Made by a program: the position numbers and the translations under genes. A stretch of 64,000 nucleotides of DNA, taken from Metabacillus_B sp050107715. GTDB lineage: Bacteria > Bacillota > Bacilli > Bacillales > Bacillaceae. Where the stretch lies: contig NZ_JBNILN010000001.1 of the NCBI RefSeq assembly GCF_050107715.1, forward strand, positions 558,001 to 622,000. Direction: 5' to 3'. The notes under the pieces were generated by a model. It was not told where the DNA came from. It did no database searches and saw only the letters and a list, made by a program, of their open reading frames with translations. Positions 18,195 through 26,700 of this stretch are shown here, piece by piece. Numbering within the stretch: position 1 is the first letter of the stretch; every line of letters starts with the position of its first letter.

Positions 18195-18224
18195 AAAATA
18201 GGCAGCCATGCGGCTGCCTATTTT
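18195..18224. terminator. Strong terminator downstream of ywqA
   Basis: A perfect 13-pair hairpin AAAATAGGCAGCC/GGCTGCCTATTTT with a four-base loop. The T run on the plus strand serves ywqA; the symmetric A run lets it also stop minus-strand reading from the transposase gene. Confidence 0.85.
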
Positions 18225-18255
18225 CTATAACCACATTATGTTAGCAAACAAATTT

Positions 18256-18420
18256 CGAGCGGGTTTTCGGCTCGTTCGGGGCGGCGGCTTGCCGCAAATG
18301 GGACAGGAACCTGCGGGGTGTAGGCGTTAGCCGTACAGCCCGCGGTTATCGGCCCATTTAGTCCCGAAGCGACGCGTACGGCCTGACAGAAAGGCGGGTT
18401 TCCTTTCTGATCAGTCCGTA
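18256..18420. repeat. Array of strong palindromic hairpins abutting the RAYT gene
   Basis: Consecutive inverted repeats fill this stretch. CGAGC/GCTCG is at 18256-18274 and GCGGC/GCCGC at 18281-18295. A compound hairpin spans 18296-18359: AAATGGG/CCCATTT, then CTGCGGG/CCCGCGG (one G-T pair), TGTA/TACA and GGC-GTTA-GCC. A third spans 18377-18420: TACGG/CCGTA, CTGA/TCAG and CAGAAAGG/CCTTTCTG, overlapping the last codons of the transposase. They lack T tracts, so they are not ordinary terminators. They may be the element end recognised by the transposase or a folded RNA. Confidence 0.7.
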
Positions 18421-18974
18421 GCGCTGCCGCCCTGCAAAGGCCTTTTTAATTCGACAAAGCGCTGATAGTTTTTCTCAAACGGCTTCGGAAAAAGGGCGAG
18501 GTGTTTTTCTTTCGTGAGATATGGATTTGGATGGTTGCGGATGTAGCTCTCGTAGCTGCTCCAGAGGTATTCAGCCGGATTGTAGACGAGGCTTGCTTTT
18601 ACGGGATTCATGTGGATGTAGCGGCTTGTTTCTTTGAATTGATAATCGTCTGCAATTTCAGCAGCATCGAATCTTCCCTGAAAGAGGTGGCCTTCGTATT
18701 TGTGACGGTGGTTCACAAATACGGCGTAGCGGGAATGAAGGACCCGGATAATGGTGCCAAGCGGGTCGCGTCCGGTTTCCAGAAGGAGATGAATGTGGTT
18801 GGACATGAGGCAGTAGGCATGAAGTTTGAATGGGTAGGCTGTTCGGACTTCACCGATCAGTTCTAAGTATTTTTCACGGTCCTTTTTGTAGTGAAAGATT
18901 TCCATTCTACGGTTTCCTCTGGCTGTGACGTGGTAGAAAGTGTGGGGCTTCCAGTTTCTCGGTTTGCGCGGCAT
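18411..18974 (-). CDS. REP-associated tyrosine transposase (RAYT)
   Basis: A 187-residue Y1 HUH-type single-strand nuclease of the TnpA_REP group. The HUH metal motif is CLMSNHIHLLLE (about residues 56-67). The catalytic tyrosine lies in FKETSRYIHMNPVKA (about 117-131). LFQGRFDA is another conserved block. RAYTs are usually single-copy, domesticated transposases that act on palindromic REP elements dispersed in the host genome. Here repeat arrays flank the gene on both sides (17909-18164 and 19112-19690), which fits. No second insertion-sequence feature (such as accessory ORFs) is present. AGGAG precedes the ATG at close to ideal spacing. Confidence 0.92.
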   Translation of the reverse strand: MPRKPRNWKPHTFYHVTARGNRRMEIFHYKKDREKYLELIGEVRTAYPFKLHAYCLMSNHIHLLLETGRDPLGTIIRVLHSRYAVFVNHRHKYEGHLFQGRFDAAEIADDYQFKETSRYIHMNPVKASLVYNPAEYLWSSYESYIRNHPNPYLTKEKHLALFPKPFEKNYQRFVELKRPLQGGSATD

Positions 18975-19034
18975 TGGTTAGAACTCCTTTCTATGGTTGG
19001 GTTTAGAATAGCTTTGGGGACAGAGATGGTCAAA

Positions 19035-19690
19035 TGAGGATTTTTCGGTTTTGGGGCGGAGAAAGGTAGTTTTACTAGTCTTGTGGTGGGGTGGGGTTGG
19101 GTTGGTGCCTTGGTGCCTGGCCCCACTTGCTTTAACGCATGTGGGGTCAGAGGCTTGGGCGGTGAAAGCCTTGTGTGGTGCGCATTTGGAGAGGTTGTGC
19201 CGGAGCTTTAGTTCGGTAGTGGAGTGCGGGTCTGGACCGGTGCCTGGCCCCACTTGCTTTAACGCATGCGGGGTCAGAGGCTTGGGCGATGAAAGCCTTG
19301 TACAGCAAGCGATTGGAGAGGTGGTGCCGGAGCTTTAGTTCGGTAGTGGAGTGCGGGTCTGGAACGGTGCTGCCAGATCCTGCAAATGGGGATTTTTCGC
19401 AAAGAAAGTTAGTTTTACTAGTTTTGTGGTGGGGTTGGTGCCTGGCCATACTTGCTATAACACATGTGGGGCCAGAGACTTGGGCGGTGAAAGCCTTGTG
19501 TGGCGCGCAATTGGAGAGGTGGTGCCGGAGCTTTAGTTCGGTAGTGGAGTGCGGGTCTGGAACGGTGCCTGGCCCCACTTGCTTTAACGCATGCGGGGTC
19601 AGAGGCTTGGGCGGTAAAAGCCTTGTGCAGCAAGCGATCGGAGAGGTGGTGCCGGAGCTTTAGTTCGGTAGTGGAGTGCGGGTCTGGCAC
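19035..19690 (+). repeat. Dispersed repeat cluster B, four units
   Basis: Four units of 126-127 bp lie at 19112-19238, 19239-19364, 19437-19563 and 19564-19690, all in the same direction. Each starts GGTGCCTGGCC, has CTTGCTTTAACGCATG and GCCTTGTG, then GTGCCGGAGCTTTAGTTCGG, and ends near GGGTCTGGCAC. The start and end are imperfect inverted repeats. Units one and three are each preceded by a similar lead (GTTTTACTAGT followed by G-rich GGTGGGGT), at 19069-19110 and 19409-19436. No gene is seen in 18975-19786. Confidence 0.9.
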
Positions 19691-19752
19691 GGTGCCGCCG
19701 GAGCCTTTCCTCGCCGGACTCCGCCTCTGACGTCACCGCAAAAACCAAAAAA

Positions 19753-19784
19753 ACAAAGCCCCCACACTCCAGGCTTTGTTCATT
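19753..19784 (-). terminator. Terminator of the type VII secretion operon
   Basis: A nine-pair hairpin AACAAAGCC/GGCTTTGTT is followed on the minus strand by a long T-rich run. It lies just downstream of the essA stop. Confidence 0.8.
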
Positions 19785-19786
19785 CG

Positions 19787-20497
19787 TTACAGTTCTTCTT
19801 TTTTCCCTGCTGTCATTCTCGGGATGATCAGGACGAGGATCAGCAGGAGGCCGATGCCGATGATGATCATGTAGAGGATGGTGAGTGATGAGGTGGCTTG
19901 CTCGGCTTCCTGCAGCTCTTCTTCGGTGGCCGGTGTGGCGGCGGTTTGGAATAGCTGGTCGCTGTTTAGGAAGAGTTCGAGCTGTTTGGCTTTGGCGCCG
20001 GTTGTGTCGTTTTCGATGCTGTAGGCGGTGAAGAGTTCGTTTCTGATTTCTTTGAATGGGTCTGGGTCGGGCATGGTGAAGACCAGGTCTTTTTGGGCTT
20101 CGGGTATGGCTTGGCGTTTGTTGTAGAGTGATTCGTCTTTGAAGTAGTCGGTTTTTGGTTTGATGGTTTCTTTTTGATAGATGTTGGGTTCCAGGTCTTC
20201 GATGTCGATGGTGTCGGTTTCTTCTGCTGATGCCTGTGCCGCTGGAATTAGGAAGAAAAGGGCCGCTGTGAGCAGTGCGGCCATTTTCCAGTTGTTTCTG
20301 GGTTTTGCTTTTCCGATGGGTTTTGTACCCTGGATTGATTTTGTGCTTTCGATGGTTTCCCTGGTTTTAATGGTGCCGACCGTTTCCATGTAACCCATGG
20401 TTTTCGTGGTTCCGGTCGTTTCCATGGAACCTATGGTTTTCATGGTTCCGGTGATTTCCATGGACCCCATGGTTTTCGTGTTTCCGGTGGTTTTCAT
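19787..20497 (-). CDS. essA: Type VII secretion membrane protein EssA (YueC)
   Basis: A 236-residue EssA-like subunit, last in the secretion operon. An internal hydrophobic segment (about residues 71-87, MAALLTAALFFLIPAAQ, then ASAEE) looks like a signal or anchor. The external part follows, and a C-terminal membrane helix ends the protein (about 207-228, ILYMIIIGIGLLLILVLIIP). The first about 50 residues are unusual: a Thr/Met/Gly repeat of 12-residue period (TMGSMEITG, TIGSMETTG, TMGYMETVG). AGGAGGG lies nine bases before ATG 20497, while the internal Met has no site, so the repeat is probably translated. Confidence 0.8.
   Translation of the reverse strand: MKTTGNTKTMGSMEITGTMKTIGSMETTGTTKTMGYMETVGTIKTRETIESTKSIQGTKPIGKAKPRNNWKMAALLTAALFFLIPAAQASAEETDTIDIEDLEPNIYQKETIKPKTDYFKDESLYNKRQAIPEAQKDLVFTMPDPDPFKEIRNELFTAYSIENDTTGAKAKQLELFLNSDQLFQTAATPATEEELQEAEQATSSLTILYMIIIGIGLLLILVLIIPRMTAGKKEEL
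20370..20497 (-). repeat. 36-bp in-frame tandem repeats at the 5' end of essA
   Basis: About three and a half imperfect copies of a 36-bp unit built around AAAACCATGGGTTCCATGG encode the 12-residue Thr-Met-Gly repeats. Several CCATGG palindromes recur. Copy number could vary by slippage without changing frame. Confidence 0.75.
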
Positions 20498-20531
20498 GTG
20501 CCCGTTCCCTCCTGGGTCATGGCGTTGTTGG

Positions 20532-23500
20532 TTAGGCTTCTTGTGCTTCCTTGGCTTCGCGGTTGTCGATGATCGTTTTGATGATGATCGGCACGATGGT
20601 CAGGATGACAAGGATTCCTCCGAGGACGAGTGCGGCTTCCGTGAATAGGTTGCTTGCATCTTCCTGGATGGAGATGTAGACGGCTGACATTGGGTCGCTG
20701 AATGTAAAGTTTGGCACGGTCAGGGACAGGAGCGGGCTGACAAACAGGGCGATGATGGCGATGTTTGCGAGCATGCCGGCTGTGTTCCCGAGCATGTAGG
20801 CGACCCGGATGATGCTTGATGCTGTGAGCAGGAGCAGAATGGTGAAGATGGACCATTGGATGGCTCTGTCTTCAGGCAATGAGTAGATGTCTGCTCCGAA
20901 TAGGCTGATGATGAGTCCTGCGATGATGTTGAGCAGGATGAAGAGCGGTGCGCTCAGCCAGATTGGTGCTGCTTTGAAATAGGTGCTGAAGAATCCGATC
21001 AGCAGGCTTGTGAGCATGACGATGACCAGGATGACGACCGGTGGTACGGATTTGGCTTGTTCGATTGGTTCGTCGCCTGAGATTTGGATTGGGCTTGCGA
21101 GATGCTCGTAGACGTAGCCGTTGTCCTGGCCGTCGACGTCGGTGTTGCTGAGGACGTCGAAGATTTGGTCGCGGGATTGTTCGGTTGCTTCTACGTTGGC
21201 TGCCCATTTGGCGTTGAGTTCGTCGGATTCTTCCTGGACTTCGTCTACTTTTTCGAATAGCTCGTCGGTGTAGGTGACGATACCGGATTGCCGTTCGCCG
21301 AGGCTTCCGAGCAGGCTGTTCATTTGGCCGATTTGGGTTGCGACGCTTTGGCTTCCGCTCACCAGGCCGCTTTCGCTTGCTGCCGGCTGTTCGGGTGCTG
21401 GTACCGGGCTGTTTTGGCCGAGTACGGGTTCACCGCCTGGTGACTGGATTTGGGCGAGCAGGTCGGTTGATGTCGTCTGGATGGCTGCAATTTCTTCCAT
21501 CATGGCGGCTTCGGCGTCTGTTGTGGCCAGGTTGTATTCTTCTACATAGCCTCTGAGCGATTCTTCGAGACGGGACAGTTCAAGCTGGACGGATGGGAGA
21601 AGGGTTTTGATGTCTTCTGCCGGTTTGGTTACGGACTCTTCGGGTTTCAGGAGGTCCGTTGTCTGGGTGTCCAGGTTTTCGTTGCCCATGACGGTGTCGA
21701 TGGCGGACTGGTCATTGCTGTAAAGCTTTTTCAAGGTTTCGTCGTATGCGTCAAGCTTTGCATAGTATTGCAGCAGGGCTGTGGTGTCCTGGTTCGTGAT
21801 CGGGTTTTCAAAGAGTTCTTCCAGCGCTGTTCTGCGTTCCTCTGACAGGTTGGAGGATTCCAGAATGGCGCGCTCTTTTGCTTCGATGGACTGGACGGCT
21901 CCATCCATGCTGCCGCGGACGGCTGCGAGCTGCTCGGACAGCATTTCATAGCCTTCTAGGAGCTGGCCGTAGGCTTCTTTCCATTTGCTGTTGTTTTCGC
22001 TGACCTGTTCAAACCTTTTTTCGAAATCCGCCAGCTGTTTGGCGAGGGTTTCATATTCTTTTGTCAGCTTGGCGATCTGTTCGAGCAGGCCGTCGCTGTT
22101 CTTTTCAGAGAGCTGCTGTTCGATTTGCTTTGCTTTTTCAGCAATTCCGCCGAGTCCTTCCGCTACGGAAACGGCTTCCTGCGGTTTAGGATCCGGAATG
22201 GCGTTCAGTGTTTCCTGAAGGGCTTTTGCTTCGTTTTCGATTTCGGTCAGTGCTTTTCTTTGTTCCCCGAAATCACCGCCGCCTTCTTCGTCTTTTACCT
22301 GTTCAAATTCTTCAAACAGGGAGAATGCTGCAATCGACATATTGACAGGGGCTGGATCCGCTCCGGGAATTTCCGGGAGTTCTGGAATTCCTTCGTTCCC
22401 TGGTGTTCCGGAGTCATCCGGGTTGCCCGGCTGGTCTGGATTACCTGGCCCGTCCGGATTCGGGCTGCCCGGCTCGTCTGGATTACCTGGCTCGTCCGGG
22501 TTCGGGTTATCCGGGTTTGGGTTGCCTGGGTTATCAGGGTTGCCTGGGTTATCAGGGTTGCCCGGTTCATCCGGATTGCCTGGGTCGTCCGGGTCGGGGT
22601 TGCCTGGGTTATCCGGGTCTCCCGGTTCGTCTGGTTCGCCTGGTTCGTCAGGTGTGTCCGGCAGATCTGGGGTTTCCGGTTCTTCGGTTTCTTTTTCAAG
22701 CTCGGCTCTCAGCGGCTGCATGTCCTGCTGGAGCTGGGTGAGGCTGTTTTGGTTGACGGCTTTCTGGTAGAGCTCCATGTACTGGGTGTAGACGGTTTGC
22801 AGTTCGGTTTCCTGGTTTCGGGATTGCTCCTGGAGGCTGCGCTCGAGCTCGCTGATGCTTGTGTTTCCGGCATTGAGCGATTCGTTGGCTGCGAACAGTT
22901 CGTCATAGTAGGCGTTTGTCTGGGCTGCGAACATGCCGGCGGAGCCGGTGTTTGTTTCAGTGTAGCTCAGCATGGTGTTTTGCAGGTCGGACAGCGATTG
23001 CTGCTGGACCTCGTTCATGAGGGAAATTTGGTTTTCCCGGTATTCACGGTAGTCGTTGACGTAGCCTAAGAATCCTTCGAGGCTTTGGGCCAGTTCTTCT
23101 GCGCTTTGCTCGCGGTCAGGAGCTTCTTTGGAGGCGTCGGCCATTGTTCCCTGAAGCTGCTGGAGCATTTCCTGCTGGTTCTGGATCTCCTCTGCCAGTC
23201 CTTTGGAGCTTGGCTTGTAGAAGGCGACCATTGTTGCCTGGAAGTTTTCTTCTTTTTCAAGGATATCGTCGAATTTTTCTTTTACATCGTCCATTTCCTG
23301 GGCAATGGAATCCCAGTAGATGATAGACATGGTTTTGCTTGCGCGGTCAGATGCTTCCTTGATTTCACCGAGGACCTTTTCTTTGTCGACGGCTGTGAGC
23401 TGGTCTTTTACCTTGAAATTGAATTCCGCTTTTTCGGGTGCTTCGCTTTCGTAGGTCATAATGTTTTCTGTAAAGTCGCTCGGGATGTAGACAACCGCAT

Positions 23501-23771
23501 CGTAGGAGTCGTTTTTCAGGCCGTTTTCGGCTTCACTGCGGGTCGTATCGATCCATTCGTAGCTGGAGTCTTTTTTGAAGACCGGGAATACTTCCTTTCC
23601 GAGGTCCCCCTCGCTGCCGTTTTCTTCATTGACGACAGCGATGGCTTTGGCTGATTTGTTCCGGATCTCCATCGGATTTTCTCCGATTGTCTGGAAAAAC
23701 AGGGCAGGGACGGTAAGAATGAGAATGACAGCCATGATCATTTTCATCATACGTTTTGTTTGTTCCGTCAT
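20532..23771 (-). CDS. yueB: Type VII secretion protein EsaA / YueB (phage receptor homologue)
   Basis: A 1079-residue membrane protein. Topology is one N-terminal helix (about 9-29), a long external coiled-coil stalk, and five C-terminal helices from about residue 905 (VVILVIVMLTSLLIGFF onward). This matches EsaA/YueB, an essential part of the Firmicute type VII (Yuk/Ess) machine; B. subtilis YueB is the SPP1 phage receptor. A Pro-Gly-Asn-Asp tract (about residues 355-455, GNPDEPGNPDNPG type) interrupts the stalk. The start overlaps the essC stop (ATGA). The gap to essA is 34 bp. Confidence 0.92.
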   Translation of the reverse strand: MTEQTKRMMKMIMAVILILTVPALFFQTIGENPMEIRNKSAKAIAVVNEENGSEGDLGKEVFPVFKKDSSYEWIDTTRSEAENGLKNDSYDAVVYIPSDFTENIMTYESEAPEKAEFNFKVKDQLTAVDKEKVLGEIKEASDRASKTMSIIYWDSIAQEMDDVKEKFDDILEKEENFQATMVAFYKPSSKGLAEEIQNQQEMLQQLQGTMADASKEAPDREQSAEELAQSLEGFLGYVNDYREYRENQISLMNEVQQQSLSDLQNTMLSYTETNTGSAGMFAAQTNAYYDELFAANESLNAGNTSISELERSLQEQSRNQETELQTVYTQYMELYQKAVNQNSLTQLQQDMQPLRAELEKETEEPETPDLPDTPDEPGEPDEPGDPDNPGNPDPDDPGNPDEPGNPDNPGNPDNPGNPNPDNPNPDEPGNPDEPGSPNPDGPGNPDQPGNPDDSGTPGNEGIPELPEIPGADPAPVNMSIAAFSLFEEFEQVKDEEGGGDFGEQRKALTEIENEAKALQETLNAIPDPKPQEAVSVAEGLGGIAEKAKQIEQQLSEKNSDGLLEQIAKLTKEYETLAKQLADFEKRFEQVSENNSKWKEAYGQLLEGYEMLSEQLAAVRGSMDGAVQSIEAKERAILESSNLSEERRTALEELFENPITNQDTTALLQYYAKLDAYDETLKKLYSNDQSAIDTVMGNENLDTQTTDLLKPEESVTKPAEDIKTLLPSVQLELSRLEESLRGYVEEYNLATTDAEAAMMEEIAAIQTTSTDLLAQIQSPGGEPVLGQNSPVPAPEQPAASESGLVSGSQSVATQIGQMNSLLGSLGERQSGIVTYTDELFEKVDEVQEESDELNAKWAANVEATEQSRDQIFDVLSNTDVDGQDNGYVYEHLASPIQISGDEPIEQAKSVPPVVILVIVMLTSLLIGFFSTYFKAAPIWLSAPLFILLNIIAGLIISLFGADIYSLPEDRAIQWSIFTILLLLTASSIIRVAYMLGNTAGMLANIAIIALFVSPLLSLTVPNFTFSDPMSAVYISIQEDASNLFTEAALVLGGILVILTIVPIIIKTIIDNREAKEAQEA
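22395..22690 (-). repeat. Collagen-like PGNPD repeat region in esaA
   Basis: About 100 codons encode short Pro-Gly-(Asn/Asp)-Pro-Asp units, many 9 or 12 bp apart, giving a highly repetitive DNA segment. It sits in the extracellular stalk and could act as a flexible spacer that varies in length between strains. Confidence 0.85.
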
Positions 23772-26700
23772 GAATAGATCTTCCTTTCAATTGCGCTTAG
23801 AGGAATTTGTATTTTGGTCACTTTTCCGTTGTCTGCATAGTAGCCGAAGCCTGCGCTGATTTCTTGTTCTTTGCGGTCATACGGCAGCTGCACGAGCGAT
23901 TGTTCGGATTTTTTCATTAAAATAATAGCCTGGCGGACCTGCTTGAGTTCAGATGATAAAGCGTCGAAGCCTTTTGATATTTCGTTCGGATTTCCTGAAG
24001 CAATGATATTAAAGCCAAGGTGGCCGTAATTTTTCATAGCCTTTGAAAGGCGGTCCAGCAAGAGCGGCTCAGCGGCCTGCAGGAATCTTCCATAGCCGTC
24101 GATGGCAAGGATCAGCGGCGGGAACAACAGGTCCCCGGCTTTTCCATCCTGAACGGCCTGGACATACTGTCTGTCCCGTTCATTTAGGACCGCTTCGGTT
24201 TGATCGAGCCATGCTGTGATGCTTTCCTTCGCTTCGACGTAATCCACCCGATCCTCGGAGGCGTAGCTTGAGAGGCCGCGGTCGATGGAGTCAAATACCG
24301 CGATCCGGTCTTCCTGTGTTTTCAGAACGGTATTGATAATGACTTTAAGTACATTGGTTTTCCCTTTTTGAGCCTGGGCGATGATGAGGCAGTGCTTGTT
24401 TTTCAGCAGGTTCAGGCTGACTGGCTGCACAAGCTCCTCATGAAGCCCGATTGGAATGATGCCTGGCTTTGGCTGGGTCTCGACGTATTGGGTAAAGGTA
24501 ATCGTCGAGAGCTCGGACGGGAGCATCGGCACCGGCTTCGGACGCTTACAGCTGCTGTATTTTTCAACAAGCATCTGGATATCCTCTTTAAGCTGATCCA
24601 TCATTTCATAGTCATCTGCTCCGTCAGCCGGCAGGAACATTTGGGCAAAGTAGGTTTGATCCTTCTTGATGAAGGCCCGTCCAGGCAAGGCTTCCATATC
24701 ATATGGAGGCTTGCCGATGATGCCGAACGCCTCGGAGCTGTCGAGCATATAATGGACAATTTTTGTTTTCAGGTTGTTCATCATGGCATGGCGGACGGAG
24801 TTCCCTCTTGACGCTGTGAGGATCATGAACAATCCGAGTGACTGCCCGTCGCGGAGCAGCTGGTTGATTTCTGTTTCCAGATCATACATTTCTTCGCGGA
24901 TGATATCGAAGTTTTCGATGGCGAGCATGATGATTGGAAGCTTATTGTCGTTCAGGTTGTTGTACATTTTGATGCTGCTCACTTCATGCTGCTGGAACAG
25001 CTTTTTCCGGCGGGTTAGCTCTTCTTTAATAAGCACCATGAATTTCTCAATTTTACGCGGCTGGTCCATGAGCAGATAGTCCGCTGTATGCGGAAGCTGT
25101 CTGAGCGGAAGGAGCGCGCCGTTGCCGAAGTCGAGCATGTAGATGTGCAGCTCCTCCGGAGTCAGCTTGGCGGCCATTCCCATCAGAAGCGTCATGACGG
25201 AAACGGATTTCCCGTAGCCTGACGTTCCGAAAATACCGATGCTGCCATCGTCGATCATCTTGTAGGAGAACGGAGTCTGGCTTTGCTTTTCCGGTTCATC
25301 GATCATGCCCATCACCACTTCATTTTGCCGCTCGGACATGTAGGCGATTCTTGAAAGGCGCTCTTCAAGCGGCGGCAGCCACGGGCTTGCGAGCTTTTTG
25401 ATGCCGAGCTTTTTCTGGGTCTCTTCAATTTTCCCGACGACCACTTCGATTTCAGTCTGAGCGTCCCGCTTTTTCTCTGCCGTTCCGGACAGGTCGGAGA
25501 GCGGAACGAAGCCAAGGTCTGTGACGAGGGCAACCTCATCCTCGCCTTCCTGCGTTTCTTCGTTGTAAGGCGCGCCGCTCCATGCGGATTGGAACAGCTC
25601 GTACACCTCGTTGTTTCCAACCTGCAGGTATCCGCGTCCTGTAACGGTGATGGCAGCAGCGTCCGCATTTTTTAAAATTTCCTTACTGTCACTTGCATCC
25701 TGGACTTTGAGGGCGACACGGAAACGGGCGTTGCTCCAGATCTGGTTATCAATGACGCCGGTCGGCTTCTGGGTCGCGAGGATCAGATGGACCCCGAGGC
25801 TACGTCCAATCCGGGCAGCACTGACCATTTCCCGGATAAAGTCCGGCTCTTCACTCTTCAGCTCGGCGAACTCATCGGAGATCAGGAACAGATGGGGAAG
25901 CGGGAGCTCCGCTTCGCCTTTTTTGTAAAGCTTCGTATAGTCATTGATGTGATTCACTAAGTACTGATCAAACAGCCGCTGACGGCGCTTCAGTTCGCTT
26001 TTAATGGAGGCAAGTGCCCGGGCGCTGAAGTTTTTGCTGCCTTCAATGTTTGTAATCGTTCCAAGCAAATGGGGCATGTTTTTAAACGGCTGTGCCATTC
26101 CGCCCCCCTTATAGTCGATCAGGAGGAACGCCACCTCGTGCGGATGAAAGTGCGCGGCGAGCGACAGGATGTACGTCTGCAAAAATTCACTTTTTCCGGA
26201 TCCCGTCGTACCGGCGAGCAAGCCGTGGGGCCCGTGTGCTTTTTCATGAAGGTTCAGCTCGACAACGTCCTCTTTCCCTTTCAGCCCGATCGGTACGGCA
26301 AGGGATTTTGCGGACTCCCTCGTGAGCCAGTTCTGCTCAATCGGAAGCTCGTCCACTTCCTTTGCATTGAACATGCCAAGGAAGGAGACGCTGTTCGGAA
26401 TCGAGTTGGTCATTCCGGTTTGGTGATCGAGCGTCCGGAGTGTCCGTGCAAACGTTTCGTTGTTTTCCATTGTATGGTGATCAAGGGAAAACGGAATTTG
26501 GACCGCCTTCTTTTCCTTAATCAGAATGTCGCCTTCATTTTCATTCACATAGCGGACGAGGGTATGAATATGCTCGGTCAGGCTTTCTTTATTTTCAGCT
26601 GCAAAAATCGCAGAAATGCCTATGTTCCTGTTTTCACCTTCAAGGTATTCAAGGATCACATGGTCGGCAATGAGCTGATGGTTGGCCACGATAAAGACGA

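Noticed and set aside
19035..19690. CRISPR array
   Set aside because: Units are 127 bp, mostly abutting and similar throughout, with no short repeat and unique spacers and no cas genes.
22125..23069. Long open frames opposite the EsaA repeat tract
   Set aside because: Low-complexity Gly/Ser/Leu or Val/Trp/Arg translation arises from the repetitive PGNPD codons.
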